Origin: an uncultured Desulfuromonadales bacterium | Lineage (GTDB): Bacteria > Desulfobacterota > Desulfuromonadia > Geobacterales > Pseudopelobacteraceae | NCBI GenBank assembly: GCA_903868145.1 | Contig: CAIPTY010000042.1 | Coordinates: 1-64,000 of the forward strand | Length of the DNA: 64,000 nucleotides | Direction: 5' to 3' | Shown: one piece after another, positions 1-6,606 of the stretch | How positions within the stretch are numbered: the first letter of the stretch is position 1 | Layout: each line of letters opens with the position of its first letter | Made by a program: the position numbers and the translations under genes | The notes under the pieces: model-generated | The model's database searches: none | Told to the model about the DNA's origin: nothing | Seen by the model: the letters and a program-made list of their open reading frames with translations, nothing else

Positions 1-48
1 AAAATATTTTATTATTATATTATAAATACTTATAAAAATTTAAATAGT

Positions 49-64
49 TGGCACTGCAATTGCT
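49..64 (+). promoter_or_regulatory. Sigma-54 (-24/-12) promoter
   Basis: The sequence TGGCACTGCAATTGCT matches the sigma-54 consensus TGGCAC-N5-TTGCW exactly, with the invariant GG (50-51) and GC (62-63) separated by 10 bases. It sits about 33 bases before the start of the first gene and points into the + strand gene run. Transcription from such promoters needs RpoN and an AAA+ activator; the activator site would lie upstream, outside the window. The surrounding 60 bases are extremely AT-rich. Confidence 0.7.
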
Positions 65-96
65 AAATACATGACATCTCTTACTTTGGAGGCGTC

Positions 97-606
97 ATGA
101 AAGCCCTTGTAGCTCAACTCTTGATATTTTTGTTTATTCTGACCACACCAAACGCCTTTGCCCGTGGCGGCGGAGGTGGTGGCAGTCACGGAGGTGCTGG
201 TGGACACTCCTCCAGCGGCTACTCCAGTGGTCACCATTCCAGTGGCGGTCATTCATCCTCGCACAGCAGCACATACTCCGGTGGTCATTCATCCCAATCC
301 TACTCCACCGGTCATTCCGGACGCTCATCCACGACCTCACATCTCGGCGTTTCCCGTCATTCTTCAACATCCAGAACTCATTATTCCGGTGGAAACTATA
401 AGTCGGGGGTCGCTATGGTTGTGCGTAGCGAAACCGCCAACCACCAGTTTTTGGCTCAACGTGGCCTGTCACGAATTCCACCAGGACAAAATATCGATCA
501 CATCCGGCCTTTGTCGCAAGGCGGTTCAGACACGCCATCAAACATGCAGTTATTGTCTGTTGAAGCTCATCACCAAAAAACAGCCGCTGAGCGGCGTCAG
601 TACTGA
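97..606 (+). CDS. Secreted Gly/Ser/His-rich protein with C-terminal HNH-type domain
   Basis: A 169-residue protein with a Sec signal peptide (residues 1-22, hydrophobic core then AFA). A low-complexity stretch rich in Gly, Ser and His runs to about residue 105. The C-terminal 45 residues look like an HNH nuclease core: D134-H135 followed by PLSQGG, N149, and H158-H159 followed by K161. The CxxC zinc pairs found in many HNH enzymes are absent. GGAGG lies 4 bases before the ATG. It is first in the run behind the sigma-54 promoter and 11 bases upstream of the Sel1 gene. Export of an HNH domain suggests action on DNA outside the cytoplasm or a structural reuse of the fold; neither is shown. HNH call likely, function unknown. 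Confidence 0.7.
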   Translation: MKALVAQLLIFLFILTTPNAFARGGGGGGSHGGAGGHSSSGYSSGHHSSGGHSSSHSSTYSGGHSSQSYSTGHSGRSSTTSHLGVSRHSSTSRTHYSGGNYKSGVAMVVRSETANHQFLAQRGLSRIPPGQNIDHIRPLSQGGSDTPSNMQLLSVEAHHQKTAAERRQY

Positions 607-617
607 GGAGGTACACC

Positions 618-1805
618 ATGCAATCCATTCTTTTGATAGCAGCTATGCTCATCATGTCCGTTGCAACAGTTCAGGCCGATGAAAAAGCCGATGTAAAAGC
701 GGCGCTGGCAACTCTGACACTCGATACTGCACCACTGGTACTTCTGAAAGCGGATGTCGCCAATGATGCAACCGCAAATCTCATACTGGCCGAGGCTTCA
801 TTCCACGGAGTCGTGCTTATCAAAAGTCATGTCGAAGCGCTCAAATGGTATCACCGAGCAGCAAGCCGTGGCAGTGCAATGGCTGAGAACATTCTGGGGT
901 ATCTTTATGACAACGGCCTGGGAGTTACGCGTGACGCAAAAGAATCGGCTGCCTGGTATCTGAAGGCCGCCCAACATGGCTATCCGTCAGCATGGTTCAA
1001 TATTGGCAATTGTTATGAGTACGGCGTAGGCGTTAAACAGAATTTCCAGGAAGCAGCTCGCTGGTACGAAAAATCGGCACGGGCCGGAGATTTGGAAGCA
1101 CAACTAAAACTTGCTGTTCTGTATGATAAAGGGGTGATTGAAGGTGGCGAACCGGAACAGGGATATGAATGGTTGCGGCGTGCGGCTGAACAGGGGAATG
1201 CTGTCGCTCTCCAAAAACTTGCTGATATCCAGTTTGAGCATGAAAGTAGAAATGCATCTGTACGGGAGAATTTCATGGACGATCTGGTATCTCTCCTGCC
1301 GTCGGATCTGGCTTCAATACTGGGAGGACACAAGATTACCTTCCTTGAATATGCTGTTTTTCCTGTTCGTTATGATTACTGGAAGCGGCGTATACCCGGA
1401 AAAGACTCTTTTCTGAAAGATTGCCTGGATAATGCCCAGCGCCTGCGCAATCCAAAGGATCCCTACAACGATTCGGTCACTCATCTCATGGGTTACAGTA
1501 TTCGGACCATTCTGGAGATTGCATTTTCGAGCAACCTGATGTCGTTTGTTCTGAATGGTAATCAGCAGGAATATGCTGTCAACTACCCCGGCTATAAGTC
1601 GCAATCACTGGATTCAATTGTCGAACGACTCTATCAATTGCGTAGAAACCCAAAAAAAGAAGTATATCCGCAACTCGTGGTAGCGACCGCCGATCTTTGG
1701 ACGGCAATATGGAAAGAGAGTGGTCGTGAAGTCAAAAGCCTGCCGTATTCGTTTGTCAGGAAATCAGTCTTGGCTAGTGCGGTCAGGCAGGGATACGACT
1801 ACTAA
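618..1805 (+). CDS. Secreted Sel1-like repeat protein
   Basis: A 395-residue protein with a signal peptide ending near VQA at residue 21. Residues about 55-205 carry four to five Sel1-like repeats, recognisable by A..WY..AA..G...A and LG.LY..G.GV signatures. These alpha-solenoids normally mediate protein-protein contact. Residues about 210-395 form a second part with no motif I recognise. GAGGAGG lies upstream of the ATG at good spacing. The neighbour upstream is the secreted HNH protein, so the two may act together in the periplasm or outside. The next gene begins 18 bases after the stop. Confidence 0.85.
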   Translation: MQSILLIAAMLIMSVATVQADEKADVKAALATLTLDTAPLVLLKADVANDATANLILAEASFHGVVLIKSHVEALKWYHRAASRGSAMAENILGYLYDNGLGVTRDAKESAAWYLKAAQHGYPSAWFNIGNCYEYGVGVKQNFQEAARWYEKSARAGDLEAQLKLAVLYDKGVIEGGEPEQGYEWLRRAAEQGNAVALQKLADIQFEHESRNASVRENFMDDLVSLLPSDLASILGGHKITFLEYAVFPVRYDYWKRRIPGKDSFLKDCLDNAQRLRNPKDPYNDSVTHLMGYSIRTILEIAFSSNLMSFVLNGNQQEYAVNYPGYKSQSLDSIVERLYQLRRNPKKEVYPQLVVATADLWTAIWKESGREVKSLPYSFVRKSVLASAVRQGYDY

Positions 1806-1823
1806 ATGAGAAGGAACTATGAT

Positions 1824-2012
1824 ATGAGATCGATACCCACAGAGCAGGAATACATGGAGCTTCACCCTAAACGTATGAAGGATGGCAGGATTTACTGCGA
1901 ATGTGGGGCGAGTAACATCCGAATAATCTGCAATTCAATCTATCTATGCGCGGTTTGTAACGCGATGTTGTTTATTTCCGGTAAAGATAATCTAACAGCG
2001 AAAGGAGATTAG
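1824..2012 (+). CDS. Mini zinc-ribbon protein
   Basis: A 62-residue protein with a CxC (YCECG) and a CAVC pair that together form a probable four-cysteine zinc ribbon. I chose ATG 1824 over ATG 1806 because AAGGA (1811-1815) lies 8 bases before 1824, while 1806 has no such signal and overlaps the previous stop. The segment with EYMELHPKR ahead of the first cysteines is matched by DEYIAAYPDR in the product of 2040-2315, so the two are paralogues. Function unknown; such small ribbons bind nucleic acid or partner proteins. Confidence 0.65.
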   Translation: MRSIPTEQEYMELHPKRMKDGRIYCECGASNIRIICNSIYLCAVCNAMLFISGKDNLTAKGD

Positions 2013-2014
2013 GT

Positions 2015-2125
2015 TTGGACTGGTGGTTCTGGTTAATAGTTGCTCTTGGAGGGGTTGCAGCAATCTATTTTGCACGTGATCTGGAGAAGAAAAATTGCAA
2101 ACTCTCCGACGCCATTCAAAGATGA
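2015..2125 (+). CDS. Tiny single-span membrane protein, possibly the 5' half of a split gene
   Basis: A 36-codon frame opens with TTG at 2015, 6 bases after an excellent ribosome-binding site (AAAGGAGA, 2001-2008). It encodes an N-terminal hydrophobic helix (DWWFWLIVALGGVAAIYFA) followed by a charged tail, and stops at 2125 inside the next frame. The zinc-ribbon frame that overlaps it has no good start of its own. A single-base shift would join the two into one membrane-anchored zinc ribbon. It is either a real micro-protein or the first half of a frameshifted gene. Confidence 0.5.
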   Translation: MDWWFWLIVALGGVAAIYFARDLEKKNCKLSDAIQR

Positions 2126-2315
2126 GTACATCGCCGCTTATCCTGATCGCATAATTAACGGAGTCATCCACTGTGTTTGTGGTTCCAGTGATCTCACGTG
2201 CAAGGTGGCTCCTGTGAATGTTGGTCCAGTGTACAATGTGTGTAAAGCCTGTAAAACAACAATATATACATCAAACATTTCGGACAGAAAACCACATCAA
2301 ACGGAGGTAGTATGA
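2040..2315 (+). CDS. Mini zinc-ribbon protein (start uncertain)
   Basis: The frame ends with a zinc ribbon (HCVCG then CKAC) and shares the DEYIAAYPDR-type lead-in with the ribbon protein at 1824-2012. The usable part probably begins near the SPTPFKDEY segment. The farthest start is TTG 2040, with GTG 2076 as an alternative, and neither has a good ribosome-binding site. The only strong site belongs to the overlapping membrane frame at 2015. The 3' end overlaps the HAD gene by 4 bases (ATGA), so coupling to the phosphatase is likely. Function unknown. Confidence 0.5.
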   Translation: MLLEGLQQSILHVIWRRKIANSPTPFKDEYIAAYPDRIINGVIHCVCGSSDLTCKVAPVNVGPVYNVCKACKTTIYTSNISDRKPHQTEVV

Positions 2316-3715
2316 AAAAAATCAAACTGGCGGTATTTGACATGGAGGGGACGTTGTTCAAGCGTTCATATTGCTTTAGCTTTATAAAAAAGCGTTTTCC
2401 AAAATTCTGGCGTAATCTTTGTCTTTGCCTGATTCAAGAGTCATTGACAACGAGGCCATTCAGCAAATCATGGACATTATTATGCCAGTTGCTTGGTTCG
2501 CAAGCCTCCAAGATAAATAAAGAAAGCTGGGAACAATGGTGTGATGGCGGCTATTTTGACAAGTTTAAAAAAACCTTGGCCCTCTTGAAAAAAGGAGAAA
2601 TCAAAGAGTGGACTCCGTGGTCATATCTATCCGATTTGCTTGGTCCGGAAGCCTGCAAAATAGATAATGTTCTCTGGGAGGAGTGGTTTACCGGGGGCTA
2701 TCTTGCCCAGAGTGGAGAAGGGTTTGCTTCAAGGAAATTCACCAGCGCATGGACATTGTTGTGCGATCTGTTAGGGCCGTATGCCAGCAAGGAAAATAAA
2801 GAGAACTGGGATAAATGGAGCGACCGTGGTTACCCAGGCTACAGCGAGTGGGTCATCGATACGATCAAGATCCACAAGAAATACGGCTTGACCAAAGGGA
2901 TCTTTGATGCAGTTGTAAATGAATCAGCAGAATATTTTCCTGGAGTTGCCGAGACGTTTCAAGCATTGAAATCGCAGGGCATTACCATAGCACTCGTCTC
3001 AGGTGGGCTTAAAGCAATGTCAGATCGCGTAGCGATGGAATACAAATTGGAGCACTGCTTCACATCTGCAGAATACTTCTGGAATTCTGATGATACAATC
3101 AGGCACTGGAATTGCCAGCCAAGCGACTTCATTCATAAAAAACGGTTGGTGAAACTGCTTCTTCATGATTTGGGAATTTCTAAAGAACAAGCTGTTTTTA
3201 TTGGTGATGGCGGGAATGATAGAGATGTAGCTCAGTATGTAGGGTTTTCAATCGGTTTTAACCCAAAATTGTACCATGAATTTTTCTGGGATACCTTCGT
3301 GCAACAGGAGGATCTACGGTCAGTGCTGGGGACGCTGGGAATCTCTCAGATGCCATCAAACAGTGGCAAACTATCGAAATCAGATAGCTCTGAATCAGAT
3401 GGAGTGACTAAATCAGAATTCAGAAAATTTTTGGTTGGGCAGGCGGGACTGACGGAAAACTCTTCTCGCTCCTACATCACTTATCTGAACAGTATTCTTC
3501 TCAATATGCAGGGATTCGCAAAAGCCGGAGCTGCATCGAATCGAACGCCACTTCAGTTGCTTGTTGAGTCTGCACAGGTGGCAAAATCGGAAACCTCATT
3601 TATCAAGGCGCTGTCTAAGCCGCTGGCTGGCCCGGAAGGGAGAATTGGTGATCTTACATCGACGGCGAAGCAGTTTTACAGATTTATCAATTCGACTTTT
3701 GGGGAGGTCTTATGA
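2312..3715 (+). CDS. HAD-superfamily phosphatase (SerB-like) with expanded cap and extra C-terminal domain
   Basis: A 467-residue protein of the PSP-like HAD class. Motif I is FDMEGTL with nucleophile D10; the usual second Asp is Glu12. Motif II is LVSGG, motif III a lysine in IHKKRL, and motif IV is FIGDGGND. A normal PSP-like cap has one helical segment of type W..L..LLG...K.....W..W..GGY leading into the core; here it occurs three times (about residues 50-82, 99-131, 143-175). After a Ser-rich linker, residues about 375-467 form an additional helical domain that I do not recognise. The substrate cannot be read from sequence. It overlaps both neighbours by ATGA (2312-2315 and 3712-3715), implying a coupled operon with the HEPN-like protein. 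Confidence 0.8.
   Translation: MKKIKLAVFDMEGTLFKRSYCFSFIKKRFPKFWRNLCLCLIQESLTTRPFSKSWTLLCQLLGSQASKINKESWEQWCDGGYFDKFKKTLALLKKGEIKEWTPWSYLSDLLGPEACKIDNVLWEEWFTGGYLAQSGEGFASRKFTSAWTLLCDLLGPYASKENKENWDKWSDRGYPGYSEWVIDTIKIHKKYGLTKGIFDAVVNESAEYFPGVAETFQALKSQGITIALVSGGLKAMSDRVAMEYKLEHCFTSAEYFWNSDDTIRHWNCQPSDFIHKKRLVKLLLHDLGISKEQAVFIGDGGNDRDVAQYVGFSIGFNPKLYHEFFWDTFVQQEDLRSVLGTLGISQMPSNSGKLSKSDSSESDGVTKSEFRKFLVGQAGLTENSSRSYITYLNSILLNMQGFAKAGAASNRTPLQLLVESAQVAKSETSFIKALSKPLAGPEGRIGDLTSTAKQFYRFINSTFGEVL
2459..2836 (+). repeat. Three in-frame repeats inside the HAD cap
   Basis: Three copies of a roughly 33-residue unit, with periods of 49 and 44 residues. Conserved positions are W54/W103/W147, the LLG at 60-62, 109-111 and 153-155, K67/K116/K160, the W..W pair (73/76, 122/125, 166/169), and GY or GGY at 80-81, 129-130 and 173-174. 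The third copy continues directly into the standard HAD cap, so the first two look like duplications of it. Confidence 0.8.
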
Positions 3716-4941
3716 GCAAGCGTACCTGGGACCAGAAGTATGCTTTCTATGCAGCAAGCTTGTATCGGCTTGGTATGTATATCGATGCTGGTTTGGTTAG
3801 CGCCATTATGTTTGAGCGATATATTGAAGATGCTCTTAATAGAGAACTTTTGTCAAAGTCAACTCAGGGTGATTTTTTGTGTGATGCTATAAGAAAATTA
3901 TCTAAAAAGAATAGAAACCGTTACAACTCTGCATTGTTACACGAGCTTAGACTAATCAGAAATCAAGAGATAATACATCCTGATAAAATTTTTAAAGGCA
4001 TCATGCATGATAATATCAAAAAAACAGTAAAGTTGAAGATGGCAAAAATCACTCAGTATATTTGGAAGGAATTGGACTCTGAAACATTTCTGAAGTACCG
4101 GGAATTAGATAAGATCCCTGTGTTAGATGCTGATTATGCCGTTATGGAGATCAAAGAGTTATTACAGAATGATTTGAAAAGCGAAGGAAGCAATACAAGT
4201 ACCAGCATCACAAAAAGCGATTTTGAAAATCTGTTCTCAATGCGTAGCAAAATTTTGAATCTCGCGGATTATGCCAATCGCAACTTACTTGCTAAATACA
4301 ATAATCTCCATATTGATGTTATTTCCAGGGTTGATACAACGTCTGCATATGTTTGGTTAGCGATTAATCTACGAAAATCAGAGGGTTGGAAGGGCAAAAT
4401 TTCTGGAGCCTCAGCATCAATCTTGGCAACACCGCTTGATTTTCGCATCTACTTAGATTTCGGTGGTGAAGCTGTAACAGCTCGTAAGCATTACTATAAA
4501 TTTCTGGCTTCCGAGAATTACGGGAAGAAATTTATTGCTATCCATGATGATGAGTCGTTGAAGATGTTTGATATCGATTGGTACTGCTTTAAAATTAATG
4601 ATGCACGTGCAAAGGATGTTTCAAATTCAGAATCACTGTTGGGTGAGCAGTTAAGTAAAGCCGAAGCAATGTTGACAGAGTATGAAAAAAAGAAACAAAT
4701 TATCACTTGGAACCGGAATCTTATTGGTTTCATACTACCGCGTTGTTGTGAGAGTATAAAATTTGACTATATTTTGGATAAGTTGGAGACAATTATAAAG
4801 TTATATTATTATTTCATAGACTTTAGAATTGGTATAATTAATAAAAATGAGAAAAAAGTAGAACCTCCGTGGCTGCCAAAAGAAAAAGATTACTTGCTTC
4901 ACAAAACTAATAAAGTACTTAAAGGCTATAAACTTTTATGA
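3712..4941 (+). CDS. HEPN-like protein, candidate RNase effector
   Basis: A 409-residue protein. The first 110 residues are helical and fit the HEPN pattern: an early helix around GMYIDAGLVSAIMFERYIE, then R83-N84-QEII-H89, which matches the Rx4-6H catalytic motif with the common Asn after Arg. HEPN domains of this type are often metal-independent RNases in toxin-antitoxin and anti-phage systems. Residues about 165-409 contain a conserved-looking stretch (LDFRIYLDFGGEA and what follows) that I do not recognise. By eye this is the most AT-rich gene of the window, suggesting transfer. It overlaps the HAD gene and abuts the cytidine deaminase, so it probably belongs to one operon with both. The HEPN call rests on motif and helix pattern only. 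Confidence 0.55.
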   Translation: MSKRTWDQKYAFYAASLYRLGMYIDAGLVSAIMFERYIEDALNRELLSKSTQGDFLCDAIRKLSKKNRNRYNSALLHELRLIRNQEIIHPDKIFKGIMHDNIKKTVKLKMAKITQYIWKELDSETFLKYRELDKIPVLDADYAVMEIKELLQNDLKSEGSNTSTSITKSDFENLFSMRSKILNLADYANRNLLAKYNNLHIDVISRVDTTSAYVWLAINLRKSEGWKGKISGASASILATPLDFRIYLDFGGEAVTARKHYYKFLASENYGKKFIAIHDDESLKMFDIDWYCFKINDARAKDVSNSESLLGEQLSKAEAMLTEYEKKKQIITWNRNLIGFILPRCCESIKFDYILDKLETIIKLYYYFIDFRIGIINKNEKKVEPPWLPKEKDYLLHKTNKVLKGYKLL

Positions 4942-4952
4942 GGGAAATGAAA

Positions 4953-5369
4953 ATGAATTATAGGAAAGAACTATCAGCGGAGCTATTTGAAAAATATTCT
5001 GCGCTTCTCGCCGATGCCCACAAAGCCAAGGAAAACGCATATTGCCGTTATTCCAACTTCCAAGTTGGCGCTGCTGTACTGGCAAAAGACGGGAATATTA
5101 TCACGGGGTGCAATGTTGAAAATGCCTCCTACGGTCTGACCATGTGTGCCGAGCGGACAGCTCTGTTCAAAGCTACATCTGAAGGATACAAGCCGGGCGA
5201 CTTTGAAGCAATCGCCATTGCTGCCAGCGCCGATGATTTTTCCCCTTGTGGTGCCTGCCGACAGGTAATCAACGAATTCGGCGATGATATGGTTGTCATT
5301 TTCGAATTCGGTGGTGAAACGGTTATCACGACACTTGCCGGTATCCTGCCTTACAACTTTAAACTCTGA
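4953..5369 (+). CDS. cdd: Cytidine deaminase
   Basis: A 138-residue zinc enzyme of the short homotetrameric class that deaminates cytidine or deoxycytidine to uridine. Visible motifs are the substrate loop CNVENASYG, the zinc ligand and catalytic Glu in MCAERTALF, and the second pair of ligands in PCGACRQV. Of three possible ATGs (4938, 4947, 4953) I chose 4953 because AGGGA (4941-4945) is 7 bases upstream; 4938 would overlap the previous stop. Normally a pyrimidine salvage gene, but here it sits between a HEPN-like gene and micro-ORFs rather than with nucleoside genes, so a role in the accessory operon is possible. The next ORF begins within its stop codon (TGATG). Confidence 0.9.
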   Translation: MNYRKELSAELFEKYSALLADAHKAKENAYCRYSNFQVGAAVLAKDGNIITGCNVENASYGLTMCAERTALFKATSEGYKPGDFEAIAIAASADDFSPCGACRQVINEFGDDMVVIFEFGGETVITTLAGILPYNFKL

Positions 5370-5533
5370 TGAAAACGTCAAGCATCAGAAAAAACGGGAT
5401 GCCGTCAATCCGCATACCAGTAGCCCCGCCTGGCAAAGCAATGCCAACACTCAGGGACTATGATCGGAAGCGGCAAAAAAACAGCGATCAGAAAGAGATC
5501 AAAAAGCAAGAACGAGAAATGGAGGAGAGATGA
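5369..5533 (+). CDS. Basic 54-residue micro-protein coupled to cytidine deaminase
   Basis: The ATG (5369-5371) overlaps the deaminase stop as TGATG. The 54-residue product is rich in Lys, Arg and Pro, with the core PVAPPGKAMPTLRDYDRKR and a charged helical tail ending KKQEREMEER. Small proteins with a PPGK...Y-(D/S)-RK core are common in phage and plasmid-derived regions; none has a function I can assign. The stop overlaps the next micro-ORF by ATGA. Real coding is supported by both coupled junctions. Confidence 0.5.
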   Translation: MKTSSIRKNGMPSIRIPVAPPGKAMPTLRDYDRKRQKNSDQKEIKKQEREMEER

Positions 5534-5637
5534 AAACCTTTATCTGCACCGCTGGCACATACGTGCAGATGAGAGCCGGTTTGAAGCCACTTTTGACGGA
5601 TATTGATTATGATAAAACTTCCGTGAACATGCAATGA
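5530..5637 (+). CDS. 35-residue micro-ORF
   Basis: The ATG at 5530 overlaps the stop of the preceding micro-protein and follows a very strong ribosome-binding site (GGAGGAGA, 5521-5528) that also encodes the end of that protein. The product begins MKTFICTAGTYVQM and has no recognisable domain. It may be a short real protein, or the site may once have served a longer gene that was truncated. Confidence 0.35.
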   Translation: MKTFICTAGTYVQMRAGLKPLLTDIDYDKTSVNMQ

Positions 5638-5709
5638 CAGTGTCTGATGTCTGCTACTCTTGCGGGTGAAAAACTAAAGTCACATAGCCAACAAAAACGG
5701 AGGAAGATC

Positions 5710-6105
5710 ATGACATCACTGAACGACAACGAATTCCCCGACCATCTTGCTCAAAAAATTGAAAACGCTGGGAAAGATCATATCTCATACTATTTGAACC
5801 GCTTGGTACCTGGTTTCAGCCCTTTAGGCTTCATCCTTTTTGATTTTGATGACTCTAATCATTCCTTTGAGTTTCGAAAACCGGATAATCCTCTAAGGTT
5901 TATTGTCTGTTATTGTGAAGGTGGAGCAGTTCTTTTTTGGACAGAGTTGGAAGAGCATGACTTATTGTCAAAAAAGTTGGGATACCTCTTGAGGAATATG
6001 CCTGCCGGTGTTAAAAGCGCGTCCTTCGAAAATAGTAACAGATTTTGGCAGGTGGTTAATGATGTAGTGGCGGGAGTCGATGTGGTTGTGTCTGGATGGA
6101 ATTAG
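5710..6105 (+). CDS. Hypothetical protein, 131 residues
   Basis: The frame is open from 5647, but ATG 5710 is preceded by GGAGGA (5699-5704) at good spacing, so I start there. The product begins MTSLNDNEF, is acidic and probably soluble, with alternating beta-type segments (FILFDFDD, LRFIVCYCEGGAVLFW) and no signal peptide. I do not recognise the family. It is the last gene of the left-hand accessory run; about 300 bases without a convincing gene follow. Confidence 0.6.
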   Translation: MTSLNDNEFPDHLAQKIENAGKDHISYYLNRLVPGFSPLGFILFDFDDSNHSFEFRKPDNPLRFIVCYCEGGAVLFWTELEEHDLLSKKLGYLLRNMPAGVKSASFENSNRFWQVVNDVVAGVDVVVSGWN

Positions 6106-6400
6106 GTGCATGGCTCCGTCGAAATCACTTTCAGGTCGTGTTAGGCGGTTGTATGCCGTAACGCGACGGAAACTGAAATAGTTCGTGGAAAACCTGGTTA
6201 TTGACGGAGGCGTTACTTCAGCAAATGGCACACAATCAGGTATCTCGATGAAATTATTGAAAGTCTGGATTGATATTTTTCCAGTTGGACAATGGCTGTT
6301 TTTTGGGAGATCGCTTTTGCGGAAGAGGAAGTCTTGTGGCATTGGAGCTGAACAGCAACCGGTTGTATGTTCAGAAAAAAATTGATGGAGTGTTATTGGT
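6106..6400. other. Stretch without a convincing gene
   Basis: A weak frame (6185-6385, GTG start, no ribosome-binding site) gives a 66-residue product with no domain pattern. I see no terminator, promoter or repeat that I can defend. At 6401-6439 a 12-codon ORF ends in ATGA over the start of the next small gene and could be a leader peptide. Confidence 0.4.
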
Positions 6401-6435
6401 ATGAGAGCCGTTATGGCAGAATCAGAGCAAACCAA

Positions 6436-6606
6436 ATGAACCCACAAGACAAAGACGGCCCTTTCCCCAAAAGCGTATTTCCAACCAGCGTATTCCCGCG
6501 CCGAATTTTCCCATGGATGGGTGGCGATGATGAGGAACACCCCAAACCTGCCACACCCGACTGGCAGCGCAAAAATGATGATGACAATAACAAGTATGGC
6601 CGATGA
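6436..6606 (+). CDS. 56-residue 'S-V-F-P' repeat micro-protein, copy 1
   Basis: Starting at ATG 6436 the product contains KSVFPTSVFPRRIFPWMGG, that is three consecutive units of type [SR]-[VI]-F-P with a five-residue period, then an acidic tail (GGDDEEH) and a charged C-terminus. Its stop overlaps the phosphatase start as ATGA (6603-6606). A second copy with very similar protein and DNA lies at 7583-7760, also ending in ATGA over the next gene. Independent conservation of the peptide and of the junction supports real coding. Function unknown; it could be a docking peptide, a chaperone for the coupled enzyme or a translational leader. Confidence 0.6.
   Translation: MNPQDKDGPFPKSVFPTSVFPRRIFPWMGGDDEEHPKPATPDWQRKNDDDNNKYGR

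Noticed and set aside
6185-6385. Possible 66-residue ORF with GTG start
   Set aside because: No ribosome-binding site, no domain, and an internal ATG offers an equally arbitrary start.
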